Under the pieces are notes generated by a model, which saw only the letters and a program-made list of their open reading frames with translations, was not told where the DNA came from and made no database searches. From a virus: a stretch of 30,936 bases of DNA. Where the stretch lies: positions 1 through 30,936 of IMG/VR virus record IMGVR_UViG_3300009285_000836. The stretch is one strand, 5' to 3'. Shown in pieces: positions 6,278 through 12,680 of the stretch. Position 1 is the first letter of the stretch. Every line of letters begins with the position of its first letter. Both the position numbers and the translations under genes were made by a program.

Positions 6278-6439
6278 TCACAGTGTGTAGACTATTTTAC
6301 AGGGGGTGTAATTTATAGTAACAGGATGGTATTCTCTATCGTGAATAATAATTGCACCAACTCTCTTAAAACTTTCCAAATCAACAATAAATCCTTTTAT
6401 CGTCCTCACCTTACTTGTTTTAGTTGTTGGGAGTTTCAT
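6278..6439 (-). CDS. Small hypothetical protein (53 residues)
   Basis: A 53-residue ORF (MKLPTTKTSKVRTIKGFIVD at the start, YTPCKIVYTL at the end) with alternating beta-like hydrophobics and no recognised domain. Its ATG overlaps the TGA of the preceding gene (ATGA at 6436-6439), the coupling used throughout this block, which strongly supports that it is translated. The function is unknown. Confidence 0.6.
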   Translation of the reverse strand: MKLPTTKTSKVRTIKGFIVDLESFKRVGAIIIHDREYHPVTINYTPCKIVYTL

Positions 6440-6693
6440 GGTGAATTAAATACTTTATCTAACCACGAACTCCGACCACTACAGAAAGGACATAGCCAGC
6501 CAATATCAGTTTTTGTCCACCCGAAAGATTTTGCGGCATCTTCGCCAATACCATTTGAAGTTAAACTGTTTCGTGCGGTTTGCTCACGTTCACAAGAACA
6601 ACGATATACAACAACACAATAACCACCCTTTCTGCTCATCACCAAACTATCTTCAATAATTTCACCGTCTTGATAGTCGTGCAGTGTTTTCAT
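6436..6693 (-). CDS. Small Cys-containing hypothetical protein
   Basis: An 85-residue protein with two cysteine pairs, CSCE near residues 32-35 and WLCPFCSG near 67-74, which together could hold one zinc ion. Between them lies RNSLTSNGIGEDAAKSFGW. The N-terminus is MKTLHDYQDGEIIEDSLV. It ends in an ATGA overlap with the next gene and begins three bases after the stop of the 261-residue gene, so it belongs to the same operon. It may bind nucleic acid like other phage zinc-ribbon micro-proteins, but this is inferred from the cysteine spacing only. Confidence 0.65.
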   Translation of the reverse strand: MKTLHDYQDGEIIEDSLVMSRKGGYCVVVYRCSCEREQTARNSLTSNGIGEDAAKSFGWTKTDIGWLCPFCSGRSSWLDKVFNSP

Positions 6694-6696
6694 ACA

Positions 6697-7482
6697 TTAT
6701 TTGGGGTTAATGGCGGTGAGGACTTTAGACAAAGCGTCGTTGAATCCTGTAATAGCATAAATTGCTTCGTAGTTGTCTGGGTCTTCCTTGTCTAGCATCT
6801 CTTTCCACATCTCCTTAGCAATCTTCTCTATCCTCTCCCTCTCTTCTTTCACTCCGTCAAGAAACGATTGCCGGTACTCGGCTTTCTTTGCACGTTCTTC
6901 TGCGCGGGCGGCGGCTAGACTCCCTTCAAACCCTGCGATGTCATAATCACAAGCACAACAGTATCCTTCCTCTGTGCTGTGGCTTTCTGCACGGGCGGTG
7001 GCGAGGAGGCGTGAATGAATACGATTTGCTTCAGAAAAAAGCATCAACGCATCTCCGCGCTTCATCAATCGTTTCTCCTCACCATCTTCTTCTACTTTCG
7101 GGAAATACTCATCTAACACTTCTTCAAGTTCGCTGAAAAAAACTTTGTCTCGCTCCCACTTTTCGGTCGAGGCTTCCCATCTTTCTGAATCAAACGCTGG
7201 GTCAGGATAAAACTTGCCATCTATTCCGACCAATTTCTTTTCGGTTGTGTGTTCGGGGGTGTGGCAGGGGCAATTTTTATCAATGCAGTCAAAAGGTTCT
7301 GCCGTGGCTGTACCTACGCCGATGTCTCTTGAGAGACCCGTAACATTTATACAGCGGCACTTCTCGCAACAAGCGTGTTCTTTGGGTTTGATAGACTTGA
7401 GACAGCGATGACACTTCCCACACTCGTTTCCTCTGATGTCGCAGAGGGTTGGTGTCTCACAGGTACAGGTTGGAGTGGTCAT
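6697..7482 (-). CDS. Hypothetical protein with Cys-rich N-terminus and coiled-coil region
   Basis: 261 residues starting at the ATG at 7482, which overlaps the stop of the gene upstream (ATGA at 7479-7482); a TTG two codons earlier is less likely. The first 50 residues hold many cysteines in pairs (CTCETPTLC, CGKCHRC, CCEKCRC), probably two or more zinc sites. A later CCACD pair is present near residue 175. The C-terminal half is rich in Glu, Arg and Lys (EERERIEKIAKEMWKEML) and probably helical or coiled-coil. It ends in NDALSKVLTAINPK. No family is recognised. It may be a scaffold or nucleic-acid-binding accessory of the recombination block. Confidence 0.65.
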   Translation of the reverse strand: MTTPTCTCETPTLCDIRGNECGKCHRCLKSIKPKEHACCEKCRCINVTGLSRDIGVGTATAEPFDCIDKNCPCHTPEHTTEKKLVGIDGKFYPDPAFDSERWEASTEKWERDKVFFSELEEVLDEYFPKVEEDGEEKRLMKRGDALMLFSEANRIHSRLLATARAESHSTEEGYCCACDYDIAGFEGSLAAARAEERAKKAEYRQSFLDGVKEERERIEKIAKEMWKEMLDKEDPDNYEAIYAITGFNDALSKVLTAINPK

Positions 7483-7655
7483 AAACAAGATATAATCATT
7501 TCTTTTAATGCCTCGCTTTCACTCACGGGACGATACTTAACTAACGTCCCCTGTCCCCAGTCCTTAATCTGCGCCCTCACCATCCGCCACTCGGAGGGGG
7601 TGAATCTCACAGTTTTTTGGATAGCCCACTTTTCTTTTGGCAGTTTCTTTTTCAT
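7479..7655 (-). CDS. Small RHH-like DNA-binding protein
   Basis: A 58-residue basic protein, MKKKLPKEKWAIQKTVRFTP at the start. The KTVRFTPSEWRMVRAQI segment (a beta strand followed by a helix beginning at S/T-P-x-E-W) and the closing SESEALKEMIISCL helix match the layout of ribbon-helix-helix proteins, as in mobilisation-accessory or antitoxin-type regulators. Its stop overlaps the ATG of the next gene. Such proteins bind operators as dimers, so it may control this operon. The fold is inferred from strand/helix pattern and not from a named family. Confidence 0.6.
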   Translation of the reverse strand: MKKKLPKEKWAIQKTVRFTPSEWRMVRAQIKDWGQGTLVKYRPVSESEALKEMIISCL

Positions 7656-7694
7656 ACCTTCAAGTTAGCATCCTTCTGTACATCGCGCAACGCG

Positions 7695-8138
7695 TTATCC
7701 CCTGCTCTCTGGAAACTGTTCGTGAACCCGATATTCCTTATCAGCCACAGGAATGACCACACCTAGTTCTGCCCCCTCCTCACAAACCCTCTGAATAAAC
7801 TCTCCCATTTCGTCCGAGGTCAGATTCCTTTTGTCTCTAACGATGGTTAATTCTCCCCCGCGCCACTGCATCTTCGTCCGAAGGTATTTAGACTTCATCG
7901 CTGAATCCAACTCCATTTCAGTGAAGCCGGTATGCTCGCAGATGAGTGAATAAACTACACCATAGAGATACCGGAGTTGCTTATTCGTCTTGCTTCCCCG
8001 CTCCTTTTCAATGATAACTCGCACCTTCTCTGTGTCGTCATATTTCAATAGGCAAGTACGGAACCAACGGGGATTATCTAGGACTAACTTCCCATTTGCA
8101 AGCGAACCACGAGATATAAATCTTATGAATTTAGACAT
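7695..8138 (-). CDS. NinB-like recombination accessory protein
   Basis: A 147-residue protein with features seen in NinB-type and related phage recombination proteins: KERGSKTNKQLRYLYGVVYSLI (basic stretch then aromatic helix), EHTGFTEMELDSAMKSKYL, and LTSDEMGEFIQRVCEEGAELGVVIP near the end. These proteins bind single-stranded DNA and help phage recombination. The ATG at 8138 (MSKFIRF) is preferred over the upstream 8174 because the upstream part overlaps the HNH gene heavily; it still overlaps the HNH stop by eight bases. It lies in the same operon as the ERF and YqaJ genes, which fits the role. The family call is by pattern, with moderate certainty. Confidence 0.6.
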   Translation of the reverse strand: MSKFIRFISRGSLANGKLVLDNPRWFRTCLLKYDDTEKVRVIIEKERGSKTNKQLRYLYGVVYSLICEHTGFTEMELDSAMKSKYLRTKMQWRGGELTIVRDKRNLTSDEMGEFIQRVCEEGAELGVVIPVADKEYRVHEQFPESRG

Positions 8139-8757
8139 ACCTGTTCCCGCAAAATGGAGATACTTCCATAACATCTCTCATCTTCCACCCACGATTTATG
8201 CGATAGATAATAACTTTCCTATCGATTCCTTTCTCTCTTGCCCATTTTGATACAGATTGGGTTTTATTCTTGTAAGTTATAAGTCGGGTTGCTCGTGTAT
8301 TTTCACTTTGCTCTGCTCTTGTTGCCCAACGGCAATTCTCTTTACAATAGTCTCCGTCATTATTTATTCGTTCTATTGTTTTTCCTTCGGGAGATTCTCC
8401 CATATCTTTGAAAAATCCTTCATAGGACACCCAATCATTGCATACCTTTATTCCACGACCCGCATAATCTGGATGTGTCCGACACCGATTCATCATATTA
8501 TTCCATACCTGATATGTTTTAGATATTTTACCCCGTCGTGCATGACCATGTTTCGTTGAGCGTTTTATATTTTTTTCTATTTGGAGACAACCACATGATT
8601 TCGTATGACCACTCATAACTGCGACCTTCCATATTTCTTTTTTCTTTCCACAATCACACTGAAATGACCAAATATAATTATTTCCACGCACCCGCGAAAA
8701 ATTAAGGGCAACTAATCTTCCGAATCTTTCACCTGTTATTTCTTTGAATTTTGGCAT
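8131..8757 (-). CDS. HNH homing-type endonuclease with AP2-like region
   Basis: A 208-residue protein. The N-terminal part has a CDCGKKKE cysteine pair and SCGCLQ. The core is the familiar phage HNH/AP2-associated block: YQVWNNMMNRCRTHPDYAGRG, IKVCNDW, FFKDMGESPEGKTIERINND and NCRWATRAEQSENTR. The C-terminal 50 residues (KNKTQSVSKWAREKGIDRKV) resemble the DNA-binding repeat found in such endonucleases. It cuts DNA to spread its own gene. It sits between a 24-residue fragment (8762-8836) and the NinB-like gene, whose starts resemble each other, so it probably inserted at the beginning of that gene. It is more AT-rich than its neighbours. Confidence 0.85.
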   Translation of the reverse strand: MPKFKEITGERFGRLVALNFSRVRGNNYIWSFQCDCGKKKEIWKVAVMSGHTKSCGCLQIEKNIKRSTKHGHARRGKISKTYQVWNNMMNRCRTHPDYAGRGIKVCNDWVSYEGFFKDMGESPEGKTIERINNDGDYCKENCRWATRAEQSENTRATRLITYKNKTQSVSKWAREKGIDRKVIIYRINRGWKMRDVMEVSPFCGNRYV

Positions 8758-8761
8758 ACAT

Positions 8762-8836
8762 CTATAGTAGCGTACTTTCCGTATTAAGCAACCGTTGGGA
8801 ACGAACGCCTTTAGAAATAAAGCGGAGGAACTTCAT
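8762..8836 (-). pseudogene. 24-residue fragment resembling the start of the NinB-like gene
   Basis: The ORF starts with an ATGA overlap with the upstream gene (8833-8836) and begins MKFLRFISKGVRSQ. The NinB-like protein on the other side of the HNH gene begins MSKFIRFISRGSLANG. The shared K-F-(L/I)-R-F-I-S-(K/R)-G at the start suggests this is the original 5' end of that gene, cut off when the HNH gene inserted. It could also be an independent micro-gene. Confidence 0.45.
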
Positions 8837-9138
8837 AGTGGTTGGAAAGTTAGGTGTGGAACTCTCACAACTTGCCCGTCCGTTAGAACTTTCTCCTCAT
8901 ACATCCACATTTCTCTTTTCGCTCTTTCCACAAGCCGTCGCATGAGAACATTTGATTTATGCTTTATCCCGCACCGCCCATCGCATTTCATCCCTTCAAT
9001 GACGAAGCCCATTGCATCATTTAGTTCCGATATCCTTTTCCTATCATCCTTCATGAAGAAATCGGGGGTAGCGAAACACCTCCATTCCCCGTCTGCGAGG
9101 TAATCAACTATCTTGCGCTGATTTGGGGATAATCTCAT
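8833..9138 (-). CDS. Winged-helix-like hypothetical protein
   Basis: A 101-residue protein. The start MRLSPNQRKIVDYLADGEWR followed by DDRKRISELNDAMGF matches the helix-turn-helix/wing layout of small phage DNA-binding proteins that begin with a 'LSPnQRkIldyLk.Ge' segment. The middle has CDGRCG. The C-terminus is HLTFQPL. Its start overlaps the stop of the preceding gene and its stop overlaps the fragment at 8836, so both ends are coupled. It may regulate the early operon. The fold is a prediction from the pattern. Confidence 0.6.
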   Translation of the reverse strand: MRLSPNQRKIVDYLADGEWRCFATPDFFMKDDRKRISELNDAMGFVIEGMKCDGRCGIKHKSNVLMRRLVERAKREMWMYEEKVLTDGQVVRVPHLTFQPL

Positions 9139-9395
9139 ACTTTGCGGGTTTTTGTCATCCAGTAGAAATAACTATCTGCCTTCTCCTTACCATTCCTCGT
9201 CAGGCGGTCAGAATAGGCACTTTTAAGCCCATATAGGTCGGAGATGGAGTAGTGAGCCAATCTAACCCCCATATACTGTGGCGGGCGTTTTAATGCCTCG
9301 GAGAAGTAGGAGATTAACTCGGCTCGCTCGTTTAACACCTTCCCTTTAGGGAGTAATGTCCTTAAACGGCCGAATAAGTCAGCTACTGATTGCAT
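9135..9395 (-). CDS. Hypothetical helical protein (86 residues)
   Basis: Starts MQSVADLFGRLRTLLPKGKV and ends YWMTKTRKV. It is predicted mostly helical and basic, with segments ERAELISYFSEALKR and YMGVRLAHYSISDLYGLKSA. No family is recognised. The stop overlaps the next ATG and its start is one base after the previous stop, so it is part of the tight early operon. The position between small DNA-binding proteins suggests an accessory replication or recombination role, but there is no direct sign of it. Confidence 0.6.
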   Translation of the reverse strand: MQSVADLFGRLRTLLPKGKVLNERAELISYFSEALKRPPQYMGVRLAHYSISDLYGLKSAYSDRLTRNGKEKADSYFYWMTKTRKV

Positions 9396-9396
9396 A

Positions 9397-9633
9397 CTAG
9401 GGAATTAAGCCACTAAGAAACTCTCCAAGCCAACTTCTACGGGTCTCGCGTTCATAGAGACGACTAGGAAGCCCCTCGATACTCATAGGTTGTCTCGGCT
9501 GTTCTTTCCGCGCCCACTCCAACAAGCTCTCATGATTCACTTTCTCTTGGATGAAGTTCTGCACATCCCGCGCGTTTGTGTAGTCCACTTTGTTTGCACG
9601 GTCTAGTCTGTCTTGGATGATTCCTTTTTTCAT
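9397..9633 (-). CDS. Hypothetical protein (78 residues)
   Basis: Starts MKKGIIQDRLDRANKVDYTN, with a charged N-terminal half (NFIQEKVNHESLLEWARKEQ) and a Pro/Arg-rich C-terminal half ending FLSGLIP. The ATG overlaps the stop of the 19-residue ORF upstream (ATGA at 9630-9633). No domain is recognised. Translation is supported by the coupling on one side and a one-base gap on the other. Confidence 0.6.
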   Translation of the reverse strand: MKKGIIQDRLDRANKVDYTNARDVQNFIQEKVNHESLLEWARKEQPRQPMSIEGLPSRLYERETRRSWLGEFLSGLIP

Positions 9634-9689
9634 AAGTGTTTTCTGAAGATTTTATCTAGCTCCTCCTCCTTATCCGTGAGCGTTTTCAT
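9630..9689 (-). CDS. Micro-ORF (19 residues)
   Basis: MKTLTDKEEELDKIFRKHL, a single charged amphipathic helix. It has ATGA overlaps at both ends (9630-9633 and 9686-9689). Two coupling overlaps in a row argue that it is translated, though it may exist only to pass ribosomes along. Confidence 0.45.
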   Translation of the reverse strand: MKTLTDKEEELDKIFRKHL

Positions 9690-9769
9690 AACATGTCCTC
9701 GTAATACTCCGCAACCAACACAATAATCACCCAGAGAAGAACGGCGCCGAGGGCAAGAGTGAGGGTCAT
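9686..9769 (-). CDS. Single-span membrane micro-protein (27 residues)
   Basis: Begins MTLTLALGAVLLWVIIVLVA and ends in the acidic tail EYYEDML. It is almost entirely one membrane helix with an acidic tail. The upstream sequence TAACCTTCTAAC before the ATG is nearly the same as that before the gene at 9949, so the two share a start context. Small phage membrane peptides may act in lysis timing or in anchoring replication. No function can be assigned. Confidence 0.5.
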   Translation of the reverse strand: MTLTLALGAVLLWVIIVLVAEYYEDML

Positions 9770-9778
9770 GTTAGAAGG

Positions 9779-9949
9779 TTAATTTTGATGAGTGCAAACG
9801 CGACCTTTTGTATCTTTTACTCCCCTATCTTTCGCACATTCCTTTGAGCAGTACATCGGTATACCCATATCCGCACAGTCGTCGCACAAAGGTACTCCGC
9901 ACATCTCACACATTTCTCCGCTTATCATTGATTCAGCAATTTCTCCCAT
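9779..9949 (-). CDS. Zinc-finger micro-protein (56 residues)
   Basis: Eight cysteines spaced in pairs: CEMCGVPLCDDC and then MYCSKECAKDRG, followed by RVCTH. The first two pairs resemble a B-box/MYND-type double zinc site and the MYCSKEC part resembles TRASH-like fingers. Such modules bind nucleic acid or other proteins. The ATG follows the stop of the YqaJ gene by two bases, so it is the next gene of the same operon. The start is supported by the repeated context TAACCTTCTAAT before it. Confidence 0.6.
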   Translation of the reverse strand: MGEIAESMISGEMCEMCGVPLCDDCADMGIPMYCSKECAKDRGVKDTKGRVCTHQN

Positions 9950-9950
9950 A

Positions 9951-10553
9951 TTAGAAGGTTAGTTCGGCTGTTATCTCTTCAATCTTCGCCAGCACCTCTC
10001 TTTCAAGCGCAAGATACTCGTCAATCTTCTCCTGCACATCCTTGCGGTTTATCTCAAGGAAGAAGAAGTCGCGGGGCATTCGTGGGTCGTAGAACACCAT
10101 ATATCGCTTCTTCAATTTATCGTTTACCACAAATCCCTGAATCATTTGTGATTCGTATTCTGTGGGGACTTTCTTTGTCATCCACGCCTCAATATGCCGG
10201 CCGGACGAGAGACACTTCACCTCTATGTCCTCCTTTTTTCCTATAAGAGCATCGGGGGAGTAGGCGATGTTCTCATTATCGTCTCGGGTGCAAAGTACGA
10301 GTTCGTAGGTTGCTTTCTTCCCCGTCTCCTTAACGAATCGTTCCACCGCATCTTCTTCAAGCCGTTTCCCCCTGTCAAGAACATTCTCCCCGTCATGAGG
10401 GACTGCAACACTCTCTGCGATGAGGTCATAGAACCCTGTCCGATAACCTTCCCCACGCTTCTTCGGCAGAACATCCTTCGCGGTTGTGCCGGTGATACGG
10501 CCCTTGCGGGCATCAAGCCATGCTTCTTCTGTCTGATATTTAATTATACGCAT
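9951..10553 (-). CDS. YqaJ-family phage recombinase exonuclease
   Basis: A 200-residue protein with the YqaJ/lambda-Exo-type nuclease core. ARKGRITGT (15-23) is the N-terminal signature, and RGKRLEEDAVERF (61-73) carries the conserved Glu. SPDALIG (99-105) supplies the metal-binding Asp, and IEVKCLSS (110-117) is the D-x...E-x-K motif. YESQMIQGF (133-141) contains the conserved Gln helix. The enzyme degrades one strand of double-stranded ends to expose single strands for an annealing protein, here the ERF protein encoded just upstream. An HNH gene is wedged between them, overlapping this start by ten bases. The length is normal and all key residues are present. Confidence 0.85.
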   Translation of the reverse strand: MRIIKYQTEEAWLDARKGRITGTTAKDVLPKKRGEGYRTGFYDLIAESVAVPHDGENVLDRGKRLEEDAVERFVKETGKKATYELVLCTRDDNENIAYSPDALIGKKEDIEVKCLSSGRHIEAWMTKKVPTEYESQMIQGFVVNDKLKKRYMVFYDPRMPRDFFFLEINRKDVQEKIDEYLALEREVLAKIEEITAELTF

Positions 10554-10921
10554 ATTGCTCTTTTAAGATTTCTGATAAGTCTGTCATTCTTCGCATGACA
10601 AGAAGCACAGAGGCGCATCCAGTCGGTAATGTCTCTAATATATTTACCGCTCTTATTAGCCCAGTGAATGAAACGCCCACTTAACCCAGAGGCGCCACAT
10701 CTCTCACAAGTATCAGGTTTACCAAGTATAGAGGCCACCCAATAATGCAAACCACGATAGCCAACCGCATCCCCTTTCCAAGCATGGGCATCAGCACCAA
10801 ACTTACCTTTAATAGTCGCGGTAGCAGCGGCAATTGCTTGTGGAGTTGGCTTTCTGCCTTTAGCCGCCATGCTCATTTTTAATCTCGTCTCTTTAGACGG
10901 ACTTTCTCCTTTATTGCTCAT
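10544..10921 (-). CDS. HNH endonuclease with NUMOD3-like N-terminus
   Basis: A 125-residue protein. The start (ESPSKETRLKMSMAAKGRKP) is the short basic DNA-binding repeat called NUMOD3 in homing nucleases. The C-terminal half has CERCGASG, FIHWANKSGKYIRDITDWMRLCASCHAKND, an HNH site in which the first His is HW and the CxxC pairs bind zinc. It overlaps the ERF gene by 11 bases and the YqaJ gene by 10, so it fits into the junction between the two recombination genes without breaking either. This is typical of intergenic homing endonucleases in phages. Confidence 0.82.
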   Translation of the reverse strand: MSNKGESPSKETRLKMSMAAKGRKPTPQAIAAATATIKGKFGADAHAWKGDAVGYRGLHYWVASILGKPDTCERCGASGLSGRFIHWANKSGKYIRDITDWMRLCASCHAKNDRLIRNLKRAICV

Positions 10922-11657
10922 GGCGATCGCTTATTACTACCTCAAGGCGGGTAACGATTTCGTCAAAGTTTTCTTTAACGAGGTCAAGAGTCGTGAGACG
11001 CTTCACTGCTTCTTGTATCTCATCTTTCGTCCCTGTCTTTTCCCCAAGAGAACGGAGGCGAGTAATTATCTTCGTCCGGGGGTCTTTTGCATCCTTCTGC
11101 CCGGCATCTGTAGCATCTGTATCTTCTTCTCCGGTAGCGATACCTAGAGCGTTGCAGAGAGAGTACCGCTTTGCAAAGGTGAGCGCGGAGGCGTTCTTCT
11201 GCGGGTTGGTCATGTACCCCTCCGTATCAACTGGAACCTCAAACGAACTGGACTCGGAATGCCCGAGCAGGTGCGTAACGATTGCCTTCGCCGTTACTTT
11301 CCCGTCCTTCGTGTCCACTTCCCAGCGATAGGAGATACCATGCTTTAGGAGGGGTGCTTTTATCTGGGTAACGATGGAGTCAATCGGAGCGAACGAGTAG
11401 CGAACTGTCCGGCCGTCCTTGTTCAAGACATCTTTCGTCTTTTTAATAATCGGGCAGTCCTGCTGGAACCCCGCGAGCGCGGCGACAAACGCCTCCTTCG
11501 CGGCCTCGGCCTTTACCTTCTCACGGAGAGAGAAAAGGCGTTCAAGAGTCTCAACAGAAACATTCCCCGCGATGGCTTGGCTGATGAGGTTCGTAACAGA
11601 TGACTCGTCCTTACTCACTGTGATTTCTTTTGTTTTTTTCATATGTAGTTTGTTCAT
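10911..11657 (-). CDS. ERF-family single-strand annealing protein
   Basis: A 248-residue protein. The conserved ERF core is present: VRYSFAPIDSIVTQIKAPLLKHGISYRWEV, then VTHLLGHSES and a GYMTNPQKNASALTFAKRYSLCNALGI segment, which includes the family's A-x-T-Y/F-x-x-R-Y/K-x-L pattern. It anneals complementary single strands in phage recombination, working with the YqaJ exonuclease downstream. The N-terminal 60 residues are helical and charged, and the C-terminal 70 residues are an acidic/charged tail. The ATG at 11657 has a GGAG site six bases upstream and is preferred over an internal ATG at 11642. Confidence 0.85.
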   Translation of the reverse strand: MNKLHMKKTKEITVSKDESSVTNLISQAIAGNVSVETLERLFSLREKVKAEAAKEAFVAALAGFQQDCPIIKKTKDVLNKDGRTVRYSFAPIDSIVTQIKAPLLKHGISYRWEVDTKDGKVTAKAIVTHLLGHSESSSFEVPVDTEGYMTNPQKNASALTFAKRYSLCNALGIATGEEDTDATDAGQKDAKDPRTKIITRLRSLGEKTGTKDEIQEAVKRLTTLDLVKENFDEIVTRLEVVISDRHEQ

Positions 11658-11706
11658 ATTAGTCTCCGTTAGTTGCTAACTGCGATAATTTCGTTTGTTT
11701 TCATAA

Positions 11707-11865
11707 TTAGGCGATTGAGTAGTAATCAACTTTCAGTTTTTTAGAGATTGCTAGAATCTCATAATTTATTACCTGTTGGGTATATATGTCCCCTAAGTCA
11801 CACGCGGCCTGTCTCACCTTCTTGAGGTGCGTCACTCTATTCATTGATTCGTGTTCTTTAGTCAT
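11707..11865 (-). CDS. Small hypothetical protein, first gene of the leftward operon
   Basis: 52 residues from the ATG at 11865: MTKEHESMNRVTHLKKVRQAA at the start, KKLKVDYYSIA at the end. It is basic and helical. The frame extends upstream to 12015, but that part runs through the inverted repeat of the control region and has unlikely composition, so it is excluded. It may be an early regulator given its place next to the divergent promoter region. No domain is recognised. Confidence 0.5.
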   Translation of the reverse strand: MTKEHESMNRVTHLKKVRQAACDLGDIYTQQVINYEILAISKKLKVDYYSIA

Positions 11866-12138
11866 AATGTTTTTAATTTTCTCTCCCCCGCACACACTCA
11901 AGTAAATGTATGTGGGGAGGAGAGAGCTTGATAATCCTGTTTTGACACAGGCGAGAGGAGGTTTTATCGCATATCGCTCGTCAGCTTCGCTTAGTCCTCC
12001 TCTCGCCTGCATCAAGGCAGGCGACCGACAACCCTTTGCGCTTCACCGAGTGTTAGATTACAAGGTGGGCGTTTGTTGTTATCTAAAAGGAAGTGTACCA
12101 GACGCGTGCAATACGCGCAAGGGGTCTAAATAACGGGG
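11866..12138. promoter_or_regulatory. Divergent control region between leftward and rightward early genes
   Basis: No credible gene is seen here. It contains a 14-bp-arm inverted repeat (11948-11961 and 11996-12009), an imperfect inverted repeat of CT-rich sequence (about 11880-11926) just upstream of the leftward start, and a small GCCTG/CAGGC hairpin at 12005-12022. A lysogeny or early-switch operator set would be expected at this place; no repressor gene is identified. Confidence 0.45.
11948..12009. repeat. Long inverted repeat (14-bp arms, 34-nt spacer)
   Basis: CAGGCGAGAGGAGG (11948-11961) is perfectly complementary to CCTCCTCTCGCCTG (11996-12009). The arm length exceeds normal terminator stems in this phage, and no U-tract follows. 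Confidence 0.75.
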
Positions 12139-12180
12139 TGTGGATAACCGCTTGCACCGCTTGCAATTATATAGTATATA
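12139..12180 (+). promoter_or_regulatory. DnaA-box-like site and rightward early promoter
   Basis: TGTGGATAA (12139-12147) is an exact inverted DnaA box. It is followed by TTGCAC (12152-12157), 17 bp and TATATA (12175-12180). A start near 12187 puts the transcript two bases before the ATG at 12189. A tandem CGCTTGCA repeat covers the -35 area. Confidence 0.55.
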
Positions 12181-12188
12181 TAAGGTAT

Positions 12189-12332
12189 ATGCAAACCAAA
12201 ACAGACGATGTTAATATCCGAATTGACCGTGCTTCGTACCGAAGATTAAAAATGAATGCCGCGAAATACAGCATCACCTTAAAGGAAACGGTGGGCATTC
12301 TCTCGCTCGCAAAATTCCCTGTGAAGATTTAG
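12189..12332 (+). CDS. Small RHH/CopG-like regulator
   Basis: 47 residues from the ATG at 12189: MQTKTDDVNIRIDRASYRRL then KMNAAKYSITLKETVGILSLAKF. A short strand (VNIRID) followed by two helices, with SYRRLKMNAAKYSITLKETV matching the helix-turn of ribbon-helix-helix proteins (dimeric operator binders). The predicted promoter places its start at the transcript 5' end. Being the first rightward gene after the control region, it may be the regulator of that region. The longer frame from 12093 is rejected because it runs through the promoter. Confidence 0.6.
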   Translation: MQTKTDDVNIRIDRASYRRLKMNAAKYSITLKETVGILSLAKFPVKI

Positions 12333-12333
12333 T

Positions 12334-12660
12334 ATGAGTGTTCCGAAGTCCATCGCATTGAAAGTAAGAAAAAGAGACGGTTTATTTTGCCGCGGGTGTG
12401 GCGTTCCCCAGTCGGTAAACAAATATAAAATAGGTTATCGTCTCGTAGAAACCTCATTTGATTTACATCACATTCACGACCCGAAAGATAATGCGGAGAT
12501 AAACCTGATTACTCTTTGTAAGTATTGTCATCGGTTTCTCCACAAACTGAAAAGACTAGATGAAGGCAACTACGCCTCCACCATACAAGGAATAATAGAC
12601 CGCGAAATAGTATTAGAGAGCAGATATTGTCCAACGTGTTTTCAGATATTGAAGGTATGA
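12334..12660 (+). CDS. HNH endonuclease-like protein
   Basis: A 108-residue protein: ALKVRKRDGLFCRGCGVP (typical 'R-x-R-D-g-x-x-C-x-x-C' opening), then FDLHHIHDPKDNAEINLITLCKYCHRFLH. The His-His, Asn and His of the HNH site and the two CxxC zinc pairs are all present. A third pair (CPTC) lies near the end. It starts one base after the RHH-like gene and overlaps the frame of the next one. Compact HNH proteins of this kind serve in phages as free-standing nucleases or packaging helpers. Here the position next to methyltransferase genes leaves a restriction-type role open. Confidence 0.8.
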   Translation: MSVPKSIALKVRKRDGLFCRGCGVPQSVNKYKIGYRLVETSFDLHHIHDPKDNAEINLITLCKYCHRFLHKLKRLDEGNYASTIQGIIDREIVLESRYCPTCFQILKV

Positions 12661-12680
12661 ACTCCATTAAAGGAGGGAAG

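Noticed and set aside
11669-11704. 11-residue ORF (MKTNEIIAVSN) upstream of the ERF gene
   Set aside because: It fits neatly between two genes but is too short to support; it might be a leader peptide.
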